This document shows, piece by piece, positions 1-6,581 of a DNA stretch of 13,127 bases. This DNA is from Bacillota bacterium. GTDB lineage: Bacteria > Bacillota > Clostridia > Lachnospirales > Lachnospiraceae. The translations under genes and the position numbers were made by a program. The DNA is taken from the NCBI GenBank assembly GCA_023398855.1, contig JAEWRS010000273.1:1-13127 (forward strand). The letters run 5' to 3'. The notes beneath the pieces were generated by a model. The model was given only the letters and a program-made list of their open reading frames with translations, was not told the DNA's origin and ran no database searches. Position 1 is the first letter of the stretch. Each line of letters starts with the position of its first letter.

Positions 1-1
1 A

Positions 2-103
2 GCAGGTATCCAGCAGGAAATTCGTAAAAGAGAACATTACGAAAAACCAAGCGTAAGACGTAAGAAAAAGTCTGAAGCTGCAAGAAAACGTAAATATAAC
101 TAA
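2..103 (+). CDS. rpsU: 30S ribosomal protein S21, C-terminal part (5' end outside window)
   Basis: The first in-frame codons read [16 protein letters not shown] and the protein ends in [10 protein letters not shown] before TAA at 101-103. This basic tail is typical of bacterial S21, a small protein of the 30S subunit that acts near the mRNA-binding platform. Only about the last 33 residues are present; the start lies upstream of the window. A strong terminator follows 17 nt after the stop, so rpsU ends its own transcript. In Bacillus rpsU lies upstream of the yqfC-yqfD-phoH cluster with other genes (yqeY among them) between; here yqfC follows directly. Identity is very likely from the sequence alone. 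Confidence 0.93.
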   Translation, partial: AGIQQEIRKREHYEKPSVRRKKKSEAARKRKYN

Positions 104-119
104 TAGTTAAAAGATGAAT

Positions 120-153
120 CCCTGGTCATGTGTTATAGTGACCAGGGTTTTTT
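120..153 (+). terminator. Rho-independent terminator of rpsU
   Basis: A perfect 9-bp stem, CCCTGGTCA (120-128) with TGACCAGGG (139-147), encloses a 10-nt loop and is followed directly by six Ts (148-153). It starts 17 nt after the rpsU stop and separates the ribosomal transcript from the spore-associated gene run downstream. Confidence 0.93.
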
Positions 154-170
154 CGACTTTTACGGCCTTA

Positions 171-199
171 GAATTTTCCGCATCTCATTTGCATATAGT
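171..199 (+). promoter_or_regulatory. Possible sigma-E-type promoter upstream of yqfC
   Basis: GAATTTT at 171-177 and CATATAGT at 192-199 are 14 nt apart. This resembles the mother-cell sigma-E pattern (an AT-rich -35 and a CATACAnT-like -10). The site lies between the rpsU terminator and yqfC, and yqfC/yqfD are known sporulation-associated genes in Bacillus. The match is by eye and partial, so this is a plausible rather than proven promoter. No better sigma-A pair was seen in the gap at 154-234. Confidence 0.4.
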
Positions 200-234
200 A
201 TAAAGGAATAAAAGAGAAGGGCAGAAAAGGGATT

Positions 235-501
235 ATGTTTGAGGAATCAAAGGAAAAAGCAGCTTCCGCTTTAAAGCTTCCCAAGGATGTGGTTTTGGGA
301 GAGGTGCTCGTATCTTTTCTGGGTCGTCATAGCGTTGTGATCGAAAACTACCGCAGCATTATCCTGTATACAGACTGTTCCATCAAACTTCAGGCCAAAA
401 ACTGCCGTGTGGTCATTTGCGGAAGCAGGCTGATGATTGAGTATTACACCAATGAGGAAATGAAAATCAACGGTTATATAAAATCCCTGGAATTTGAATA
501 A
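235..501 (+). CDS. yqfC: Sporulation protein YqfC
   Basis: This 88-residue protein has the length and pattern of the YqfC family: a short N-terminal segment, LPKDVVLGEVLVSFLG near residues 15-30, ENYRSIILYTD, then a beta-rich C-terminal half with CGSRLMIEYYT and a final NGYIKSLEFE. The molecular role is not known; in Bacillus the gene belongs to the mother-cell sporulation programme and sits beside yqfD. No signal peptide or membrane segment is visible. A purine-rich AAAAGGG at 226-231 is only 3 nt from the ATG, a tight spacing, but no better in-frame start is apparent. It is the first gene of a long + strand run. Confidence 0.88.
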   Translation: MFEESKEKAASALKLPKDVVLGEVLVSFLGRHSVVIENYRSIILYTDCSIKLQAKNCRVVICGSRLMIEYYTNEEMKINGYIKSLEFE

Positions 502-512
502 TAAGGGAAGCT

Positions 513-517
513 GGAGG
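513..517 (+). promoter_or_regulatory. Ribosome binding site that sets the yqfD start
   Basis: GGAGG at 513-517 is 9 nt before GTG at 527. An earlier in-frame TTG at 494 has no such site and would overlap the end of yqfC, so GTG 527 is the preferred start. Confidence 0.7.
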
Positions 518-526
518 TGTAATATC

Positions 527-1756
527 GTGCTTTCATGGTTGAATCATTATTTATTCGGTTACCTTTCTATAGAAATGACCGGATTTTCCCCTGAGCGTTT
601 TCTAAATATGTGCAGCGTCCATGAGATCGAATTATGGGAGATCATAAATACCGGGCATTCCTATCGGCTTTTTATGACAGTACAAGGGTTCCGGAAAATA
701 AAGCCTCTCGTCCGTAAATCAAAGGTCAGACTTAGAATTTTAAAAAAGTTTGGACTTCCTTTTTTTTTATACCGGAACAAAAGGCGTAAACTGTATGCTG
801 CAGGATTTGTCAGTTTTTTTCTGATCCTCTATTCCCTTTCCCTGTTCATCTGGGACATAGAATTCGAAGGAAACCAGATGTATACATACGATACCCTTTT
901 AAAATACTGCGAATCGGAAGAAATCCGATATGGCATGAGAAAATCAAAAATTGACTGCGAGATTTTAGAAGAATCCTTCCGCAGTAAGTTTCCTGAAATT
1001 ACCTGGGTGTCTGCAAGGGTATCAGGAACCCGCCTTCTGGTTAAAATAAAAGAAAACGAAGTGCTGTCGGAAATTCCCTCAAAAGATGAAACCCCCTGTG
1101 ACATTGTGGCAGAAAAAAGCGGAGTGATCACCTCCATGATCGTACGAAGCGGTGTTCCAAAGGTTGCCATAGGAGATACCGTGGAACAGGGTCAGATTTT
1201 AGTCAGCGGCATTCTTCCAATCATCGGAGACAGTGAAGAGGTGGTCAACACCCACTATGTACGCTCCGATGGAGACATATCGGCCAGGACAGAATATCAA
1301 TATACAAGACAAATGCCCCTTTTCCGGAAAATCGATGTTGAGACAGGAAAAATCAGAAAGGGTTATTATATGAAAGCATTTAATTTCTCCTTTCTCCTCA
1401 TAAGGCCCCGTCCAGAAGGAACATCATGGAAACAGACTATGGAAGAAGAGCAGCTTCATTTGTTTCAGAATTTTTATCTCCCCATTTATGTAGGGAAAAT
1501 TACAGGGAGAGAATACATATCCTACGAGCGTCCCTACACAGATGAAGAGAAAAAAGAAGTGTCAGAGGATATGAATGAAAGATACAAAAAAAAATTATTG
1601 GAAAAAGGGGTACAAATTCTGGAAAATCATGTTAAAATACTAGATAATGAATCTTTATGCCAGGTTGCCATAGATTTTGTGACCGAGGAGCCTGTGGGCA
1701 GGCCGGAGGCGCTTAAGATACAAAGAACAGAGGAACCGGAGGAGACAAATCGTTAA
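527..1756 (+). CDS. yqfD: Sporulation protein YqfD
   Basis: Read from GTG 527 this is a 409-residue protein beginning MLSWLNHYLFGYLSIEMTGF. The N-terminal cytosolic part (about 1-89) contains the family-typical ERFLN...I..W and RKIKPLVRKSK segments. A single membrane helix follows at about residues 90-109, then an outside region. That region begins with FEGNQMYTYDTLL and continues through FPEITWVSARVSGTRL, which resembles the POTRA/FtsQ style of fold. Around residues 193-228 a GVITSMIVRSG...GDTVEQGQILVSG pattern looks like a biotinyl/lipoyl-type barrel-sandwich. The family is spore-associated with unknown mechanism; the domain readings are my inference. The C-terminus is charged. It begins 25 nt after yqfC and ends immediately before the phoH ATG. 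Confidence 0.9.
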   Translation: MLSWLNHYLFGYLSIEMTGFSPERFLNMCSVHEIELWEIINTGHSYRLFMTVQGFRKIKPLVRKSKVRLRILKKFGLPFFLYRNKRRKLYAAGFVSFFLILYSLSLFIWDIEFEGNQMYTYDTLLKYCESEEIRYGMRKSKIDCEILEESFRSKFPEITWVSARVSGTRLLVKIKENEVLSEIPSKDETPCDIVAEKSGVITSMIVRSGVPKVAIGDTVEQGQILVSGILPIIGDSEEVVNTHYVRSDGDISARTEYQYTRQMPLFRKIDVETGKIRKGYYMKAFNFSFLLIRPRPEGTSWKQTMEEEQLHLFQNFYLPIYVGKITGREYISYERPYTDEEKKEVSEDMNERYKKKLLEKGVQILENHVKILDNESLCQVAIDFVTEEPVGRPEALKIQRTEEPEETNR

Positions 1757-2773
1757 ATGAGCGTAATTGAGACAATCATAGACATCCCAGCTGATCACGA
1801 AAAAAATGTATGCGGACAGTTTGACAGCTACTTAAAGAAAATAGAACGGACCCTTCACGTTACCATGATCGGACGGGATGGGGCCCTTAAGATCATAGGA
1901 CCGGAACAAATGGTCCAAAAGGCAAAAAGTGTATTTAGTAACCTGATTGAACTTTCCAAGCGTGGAAATGCCATAACAGAGCAGAATGTAGATTATGCCC
2001 TCTCTCTGTCATTTTCTGAGAGCGACAGCCAGATCCTGGAAATCGACAAGGACATTATCTGCAGAACCATCTCTGGAAAGCCGGTAAAGCCTAAGACTCT
2101 GGGGCAAAAGCAGTATGTGGACCAGATCAGGAAAAAAATGGTCGTGTTTGGTATCGGTCCGGCAGGAACCGGCAAGACCTACTTAGCCATGGCAATGGCT
2201 ATACAGGCATTTAAAAACGGTGAGGTAAACCGGATCATCCTCACCAGACCTGCCATAGAGGCAGGGGAAAAGCTGGGCTTTCTTCCAGGAGATCTGCAAA
2301 GCAAAATAGATCCTTACTTAAGGCCCTTATACGATGCCCTTTATCAGATCATGGGAGCGGAGAGCTATCTCCATAATGCAGAAAAAGGCCTGATTGAGGT
2401 GGCACCTCTGGCTTACATGAGAGGCCGTACTCTTGATAATGCCTATATTATCCTGGACGAGGCCCAGAATACAACACCGGCACAGATGAAGATGTTCCTA
2501 ACCAGAATCGGTTTTGGATCAAAGGTAATTGTAACAGGCGACCAGACACAAAAGGATTTGCCTTCGGGAGCTGCTTCAGGGCTTGACATGGCAGTCCGGA
2601 TATTAAAGAGAATAGACGACATCGGCTTCTGCTATCTGACCAGCAGTGACGTGGTCCGTCATCCTCTGGTACAGAAGATTGTACAGGCTTATGATGATTA
2701 CGAATCAAAGAAGAAACCGCCTGAACGAAAGACAAAAGCCATTGGCGGCAGAAAGGCACATTATGACGATTAA
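1757..2773 (+). CDS. phoH: PhoH family ATPase (PhoH-like protein)
   Basis: This 338-residue P-loop protein carries Walker A GPAGTGKT at residues 134-141 and Walker B IILDEAQ at 231-237, followed by the typical NTTPAQMKMFLTR and VTGDQTQKDLP motifs of the PhoH (RecD/UvrD-like helicase-related) fold. Residues about 20-70 form a KH-like N-terminal segment found in this subfamily, suggesting nucleic-acid binding. The cellular role is poorly defined; association with RNA metabolism is inferred from its frequent partner ybeY. The ATG directly follows the yqfD stop (TAAATG), with GGAGGA at 1738-1743. The end overlaps ybeY by 11 nt. The usual intervening gene for an HD-domain membrane phosphodiesterase (pgpH/yqfF) is absent here. 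Confidence 0.93.
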   Translation: MSVIETIIDIPADHEKNVCGQFDSYLKKIERTLHVTMIGRDGALKIIGPEQMVQKAKSVFSNLIELSKRGNAITEQNVDYALSLSFSESDSQILEIDKDIICRTISGKPVKPKTLGQKQYVDQIRKKMVVFGIGPAGTGKTYLAMAMAIQAFKNGEVNRIILTRPAIEAGEKLGFLPGDLQSKIDPYLRPLYDALYQIMGAESYLHNAEKGLIEVAPLAYMRGRTLDNAYIILDEAQNTTPAQMKMFLTRIGFGSKVIVTGDQTQKDLPSGAASGLDMAVRILKRIDDIGFCYLTSSDVVRHPLVQKIVQAYDDYESKKKPPERKTKAIGGRKAHYDD

Positions 2774-3260
2774 TATTGAATATGAGGCAGAAAAAAAGCT
2801 GTACATCCCATATGAAGATATTATTAGAAGAGTGATAGTGGATTCACTGGATTATGAAAACTGCCCTTATGAAGCTGAGGTCAATGTACTCATTACCTGC
2901 AACGAAGATATCCGCCTGATCAATCAGGAATACAGGAGTATAGACAGCCCCACGGATGTCCTTTCCTTTCCAATGGTTGATTATGATAATCCCTCTGATT
3001 TTGAACGTTTAGAAGAGGCAGGAGATGACTGCTTTCATCCGGAAACAGGAGAGCTTTTGCTGGGAGATATTGTAATATCAGTAGATAAGGTAGAGGAACA
3101 GGCGGAAAAATACGGCCATTCCCAAACAAGGGAGCTTGCTTTTTTAGTCGCTCACAGCATGCTCCATTTATGCGGTTATGATCATATGGAAGACGAAGAG
3201 CGTTTGATCATGGAAAAGAAGCAGGAAGAAATCTTAAGCCTGGGAGGATATACGAGATGA
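2763..3260 (+). CDS. ybeY: Endoribonuclease YbeY (rRNA maturation factor)
   Basis: The ATG at 2763 gives a 165-residue protein starting MTINIEYEAEKK. It ends with the zinc site HSMLHLCGYDH, with His 131, 135 and 141 in the H-x3-H-x5-H arrangement that defines this family. The upstream motifs SPTDVLSFP (62-70) and GDIVIS (101-106) are also intact. YbeY is a single-strand endoribonuclease involved in 16S rRNA 3' processing and ribosome quality control. A longer in-frame reading from 2646 exists but lies inside phoH and lacks family similarity, so the start that overlaps phoH by 11 nt is preferred. The stop overlaps the next gene's ATG (ATGA), implying translational coupling. Confidence 0.95.
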   Translation: MTINIEYEAEKKLYIPYEDIIRRVIVDSLDYENCPYEAEVNVLITCNEDIRLINQEYRSIDSPTDVLSFPMVDYDNPSDFERLEEAGDDCFHPETGELLLGDIVISVDKVEEQAEKYGHSQTRELAFLVAHSMLHLCGYDHMEDEERLIMEKKQEEILSLGGYTR

Positions 3261-4408
3261 TGAAAAGGGTATGGTTAGGGTTCGCCGGTGTTATTGTTTC
3301 TGCCGCCTTTTTGTTTGGCTGCAGTAAAAAATATGAGGAAGTATGGATCTCGGAACAATCTGTGGAAACCTCCGGGGCAGCGGAAACAAAAGAGATCAAA
3401 ATCAGCAGCACAGAAACAGCCGATGGGCTGGAGGCGAATACCGGTGAATACTATACCTTTGAAGAACGTACTGAAAAAGACGGGATGATACGAAGCTATC
3501 TTACCGGGGAGATGGTCACCACTGCGATCGGGAACCGGAGGCCGGTGGCAGTCATGATGAGTAATGATAAAGAGGCTCTTCCCCAATATGGGATCAACCG
3601 GGCCGGGGTGGTTTATGAAGCACCTGCAGAAGGAGGCATGAACCGCTACATGGCTATCATAGAGAATTACGATGATCTGGACCGGATCGGTTCCGTGAGA
3701 AGCTGCCGCACCTATTATACATATTTTGCCCGTGAATTTGATGCCATTTATGCCCATTACGGGCAAAGTACTTTTGCAAAGCCCTATCTGGCCAATGTGG
3801 ATAACATCAATGGGCTGGATGCCATCGGCACGGTGGCTTATTTTCGTACCAAAGACCGGAAATCCCCTCATAACGCTTATACCAGCGGGGACCGGTTAAG
3901 CAAGGCAATTTTACAGCTTGGCTATCAGGAAGGCTATGATTCCGCCTACCAAGGCCATTACCGCTTTGCCAGAGACGGCCGTAAGGTAACTCTGGAAGGG
4001 GCAAACAGTGTCAGCGATGCCTATAAGGTTTATCCGGGTTATGTGCTTAACAAGCCGTGGTTTGAATACCATGAAGAGGACGGGTTTTATTACCGGTACC
4101 AGTATGGGGCTCCCCACAAGGGAGTGGAAGGGCAGATCAAAGTAAAGAACATCATTCTTCAGTACTGTCCTTCCGCCCATTATGCAACAACGGAATATCT
4201 AAACATCAACGTACAGGATGACTCTTATGGCTGCTACGTGACGGAAGGCCGTTCCATCCCCATAAAGTGGAGTAAGGAAGGGGAGTTCGGTCCAACACAT
4301 TATTACGACATGGAGAACAACGAGATTATCCTGAACCAGGGAAAAACCTGGGTGTGCATTATTTCCGCACAGGATTCTCCCAATGTGAAATTATATGGAA
4401 AAGAATAG
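3257..4408 (+). CDS. DUF3048 domain lipoprotein (YerB-like)
   Basis: The 383-residue product starts with a lipoprotein signal: positively charged MMKR, a hydrophobic stretch and the lipobox FLFGC with the acylated Cys at residue 22. An acidic, Ser/Thr-rich linker (about 23-75) precedes the conserved DUF3048 region, recognisable by RRPVAVMMSN (94-103), RIGSVRSCRTYY (143-154) and YAHYGQS (165-171). The C-terminal part ends with an IKWSKEG...THYYD...NQGKTWVCI pattern that matches the second DUF3048 domain. It is expected to be anchored outside on the cytoplasmic membrane; its biochemical role is unknown (B. subtilis YerB is the reference homologue). GGAGG at 3243-3247 is 9 nt from ATG 3257. It overlaps ybeY by 4 nt and the flippase gene by 14 nt. 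Confidence 0.88.
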   Translation: MMKRVWLGFAGVIVSAAFLFGCSKKYEEVWISEQSVETSGAAETKEIKISSTETADGLEANTGEYYTFEERTEKDGMIRSYLTGEMVTTAIGNRRPVAVMMSNDKEALPQYGINRAGVVYEAPAEGGMNRYMAIIENYDDLDRIGSVRSCRTYYTYFAREFDAIYAHYGQSTFAKPYLANVDNINGLDAIGTVAYFRTKDRKSPHNAYTSGDRLSKAILQLGYQEGYDSAYQGHYRFARDGRKVTLEGANSVSDAYKVYPGYVLNKPWFEYHEEDGFYYRYQYGAPHKGVEGQIKVKNIILQYCPSAHYATTEYLNINVQDDSYGCYVTEGRSIPIKWSKEGEFGPTHYYDMENNEIILNQGKTWVCIISAQDSPNVKLYGKE

Positions 4409-6068
4409 GACAAGCAGAAAGCCAACAAAGAAGGGATCCTCCAATTTCTTAATTCAGGGCGTTATCCTTGCGGTGGCAGGAATCATCGTCCGGGTCATCG
4501 GCATGTTTTACCGTATTCCCCTTGCTGATATCTTAGGAAATGAAGGAAACGGCTATTATACTTCTGCTTTTACGATTTATTCCCTTCTTCTGATCATCTC
4601 CTCATACAGCCTTCCTACGGCGGTATCTAAGATGATTGCCACCAGGCTGGCCAGAAAGGAATACCGCAACTCTGTCAGGGTGTTAAAGGTTGCCCTGTTT
4701 TATGGTACAGTGGCAGGAGGGCTTGGAGCCGCTGTGCTCTGGTTTGGAGCTGATGTTTTTGCCAGCCATTTCTTAAAAATGCCTTATACCTTTTATGCCT
4801 TAAAAACCCTGGCTCCTACCATCTGGGTGATCGCTTATCTTGGGGTATTCCGCGGCTATTTTCAGGGAATCGGAACCATGCTTCCCACAGCCATATCCCA
4901 GGTGCTTGAACAAATCGTCAACGCGGTCATCAGCGTTTATGCAGCCTCCAGGCTGTTCCAGGCAGGGATTAAATCCAATCTGGTTCACGGGTCCAAAGAA
5001 TATTCCTTTGCCCTGGGAGCGGCAGGAGGAACCATTGGAACAGGGGCAGGGGCAGTGGCTGCCCTGCTTTTTCTCCTGTTTATTTTATTCATCTATTTGC
5101 CAATTGTAAAAAAGCAGGCAAGAAGGGACAAGACAAGACGCAGGGAATCCTATGGAGAGCTTTCCAGCGCCCTTTTGATGACAGTTTTTCCCATCGTATT
5201 AAGCAGCGTGGCTTATAACATCAGCACGGTTATTGACAACAGTATTTATGGGAACGGCATGACGGCTATGGGCATGGCTGCTTCGGAGATTGCTTCCAAC
5301 TGGGGCGTTACAGGAAAGTATCAGCTTCTTTTTAATATTCCAGTGGCAATTGCCAACTCCCTTTCCTCTGCTCTCATCCCCTCACTTTCCAGGGCAATGG
5401 CAGAGGGACAGAGGGGGCAGTTAAAGAGCAAAGTATCCATGGTGATCCGGTTTTCCATGCTCATCGCCATACCGGCCACGGTAGGCCTTACGGTACTGGC
5501 CGGGCCTATCTGCAATCTGTTATTCAGCAGGAATGACAACTCAGCACTTATTAAGATGATGCTATACGGATCCTCAGCAGTGGTATTTTTCTCTCTTTCC
5601 ACAGTTACCAACGGAGTGCTCCAGGGAATTAACCGCATGCAGGTTCCTTTAAAAAATGCAGTCATTTCCCTGATCCTCCATGTGATAATCCTGTGTGTTC
5701 TGCTATTTGGATTTAAAATGGGGATCTACAGTGTGGTATATTCCAACATCCTGTTTGCGTTTATTATGTGCATCTTAAACGGAGCGGCCATCCGTAAATT
5801 TTTAAATTACAGACAGGAAATGAAGAAAACATTTATTCTTCCTACTCTGGCTTCCGGAGTCATGGGCGCTGTTACTTACGGAACCTACTTTCTGACGCAT
5901 TTGGCCTTAAAACGCAATGTATTCAGTGTACTTTCCGCCATTGCAGTAGCGGTAGTTGTTTATGGAATTCTTCTTTTAAAACTGCGCTGCGTGGATGAAT
6001 CTGAGCTTTTGAGTGTACCAGGCGGGAATAAGCTGGTGCGCATTGCAAGAAAATTCCATCTTTTGTGA
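4395..6068 (+). CDS. SpoVB-like MOP-superfamily flippase (polysaccharide biosynthesis protein)
   Basis: This 557-residue, highly hydrophobic protein has roughly 14 membrane helices. Its N-terminal pattern, FLIQGVILAVAGIIVRVIGMFYRIPLADILG (split around residue 30), then NEGNGYYTSAFTIYSLLL and SYSLPTAVSKMIA, is the signature of the SpoVB/Wzx/MurJ group of lipid-linked oligosaccharide flippases. Family members translocate lipid-linked glycan precursors; SpoVB is tied to spore cortex formation. Several paralogues usually exist in clostridia, so the exact substrate cannot be fixed. No clear Shine-Dalgarno precedes ATG 4395, which lies inside the lipoprotein gene, so initiation by translational coupling is likely. 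No terminator is visible after the stop. Confidence 0.87.
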   Translation: MEKNRTSRKPTKKGSSNFLIQGVILAVAGIIVRVIGMFYRIPLADILGNEGNGYYTSAFTIYSLLLIISSYSLPTAVSKMIATRLARKEYRNSVRVLKVALFYGTVAGGLGAAVLWFGADVFASHFLKMPYTFYALKTLAPTIWVIAYLGVFRGYFQGIGTMLPTAISQVLEQIVNAVISVYAASRLFQAGIKSNLVHGSKEYSFALGAAGGTIGTGAGAVAALLFLLFILFIYLPIVKKQARRDKTRRRESYGELSSALLMTVFPIVLSSVAYNISTVIDNSIYGNGMTAMGMAASEIASNWGVTGKYQLLFNIPVAIANSLSSALIPSLSRAMAEGQRGQLKSKVSMVIRFSMLIAIPATVGLTVLAGPICNLLFSRNDNSALIKMMLYGSSAVVFFSLSTVTNGVLQGINRMQVPLKNAVISLILHVIILCVLLFGFKMGIYSVVYSNILFAFIMCILNGAAIRKFLNYRQEMKKTFILPTLASGVMGAVTYGTYFLTHLALKRNVFSVLSAIAVAVVVYGILLLKLRCVDESELLSVPGGNKLVRIARKFHLL

Positions 6069-6096
6069 TTAAAACCCAGTAAGAAGGCAGATACTA
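6066..6096 (+). promoter_or_regulatory. Possible sigma-G-like promoter for the BofC-like gene
   Basis: TGATTA at 6066-6071 and GATACTA at 6090-6096 are 18 nt apart, close to the forespore sigma-G pattern (TGnATA-like and CATnnTA). The -35-like box overlaps the flippase stop codon. The first -10 base deviates from consensus. It is suggestive mainly because bofC is forespore-expressed in Bacillus; by itself the match is weak. Confidence 0.25.
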
Positions 6097-6122
6097 TACT
6101 TACTTGAAGGAGGTATCATCTC

Positions 6123-6515
6123 ATGAAGAAGTATATGTTCTGCTTTCTTTTGTTCGTAGCGGCATCCGCCATCTGCCTGGGGATCGGATTTGCCATTACA
6201 AAGGACAGCGTAAGGCCTGAGGAAGCCCTGCCAGGGGCAACCATAGAAACAGAAACTGTGACGGAAGCGCAGATCGTAATAAACCAGGAAGAGGAACAGG
6301 CCGAGCCGGTAAATGCAAAAAGTAAGGAAAAGTATTATCTTGTTTCAGAGGACGGATATCTTCTCGTCCTCTATCAGGATAAAACAACCATCTGCCTTTA
6401 TACCCATATGCCCATCACTGATTTTCCTGAGGATGAACGGGGGAAATTGATGGAAGGGATATGGTTTACTTCCATGATCGAAGTATTTAATTATCTGGAA
6501 TCCTACACAAGTTAA
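6123..6515 (+). CDS. Small membrane-anchored or exported protein with BofC C-domain-like end
   Basis: The 130-residue product begins with a signal or anchor segment (MKKYMFCFLL..., hydrophobic to about residue 25), followed by an acidic, low-complexity linker (about 30-67). The compact C-terminal part includes KYYLVSEDGYLLVLYQD, an LP/FPEDERGKLMEGI-type segment and a closing FNYLESYTS. This layout resembles the C-terminal domain of BofC, which in Bacillus restrains SpoIVB-dependent sigma-K checkpoint signalling in the intermembrane space of the spore. The similarity is from memory of the pattern and is not proven. It lacks the BofC N-terminal domain. AAGGAGG at 6107-6113 gives a strong ribosome site. 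Confidence 0.6.
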   Translation: MKKYMFCFLLFVAASAICLGIGFAITKDSVRPEEALPGATIETETVTEAQIVINQEEEQAEPVNAKSKEKYYLVSEDGYLLVLYQDKTTICLYTHMPITDFPEDERGKLMEGIWFTSMIEVFNYLESYTS

Positions 6516-6523
6516 AGAAACAC

Positions 6524-6552
6524 TTGAAATAAAAGGACAAACTGGATACAAT
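6524..6552 (+). promoter_or_regulatory. Sigma-A promoter of the flavoprotein pair
   Basis: TTGAAA (6524-6529) and TACAAT (6547-6552) are separated by exactly 17 bp, each hexamer differing from the housekeeping consensus at one position. Expected transcription starts near 6559, upstream of AGGAGG at 6571-6576 and the ATG at 6582. Confidence 0.68.
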
Positions 6553-6581
6553 GGGTCTGTCAGCGGATACAGGAGGATTTT

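Noticed and set aside
494..526. TTG start for yqfD
   Set aside because: There is no ribosome site, and GTG 527 has GGAGG at proper spacing.
2646..2762. N-terminal extension of ybeY
   Set aside because: The extra 39 residues are an out-of-frame reading of phoH; family length and the overlap-type start support ATG 2763.
3275..3871. 198-codon antisense open frame
   Set aside because: It lies wholly inside the DUF3048 lipoprotein gene, has no ribosome site and gives a composition unlike a real protein.
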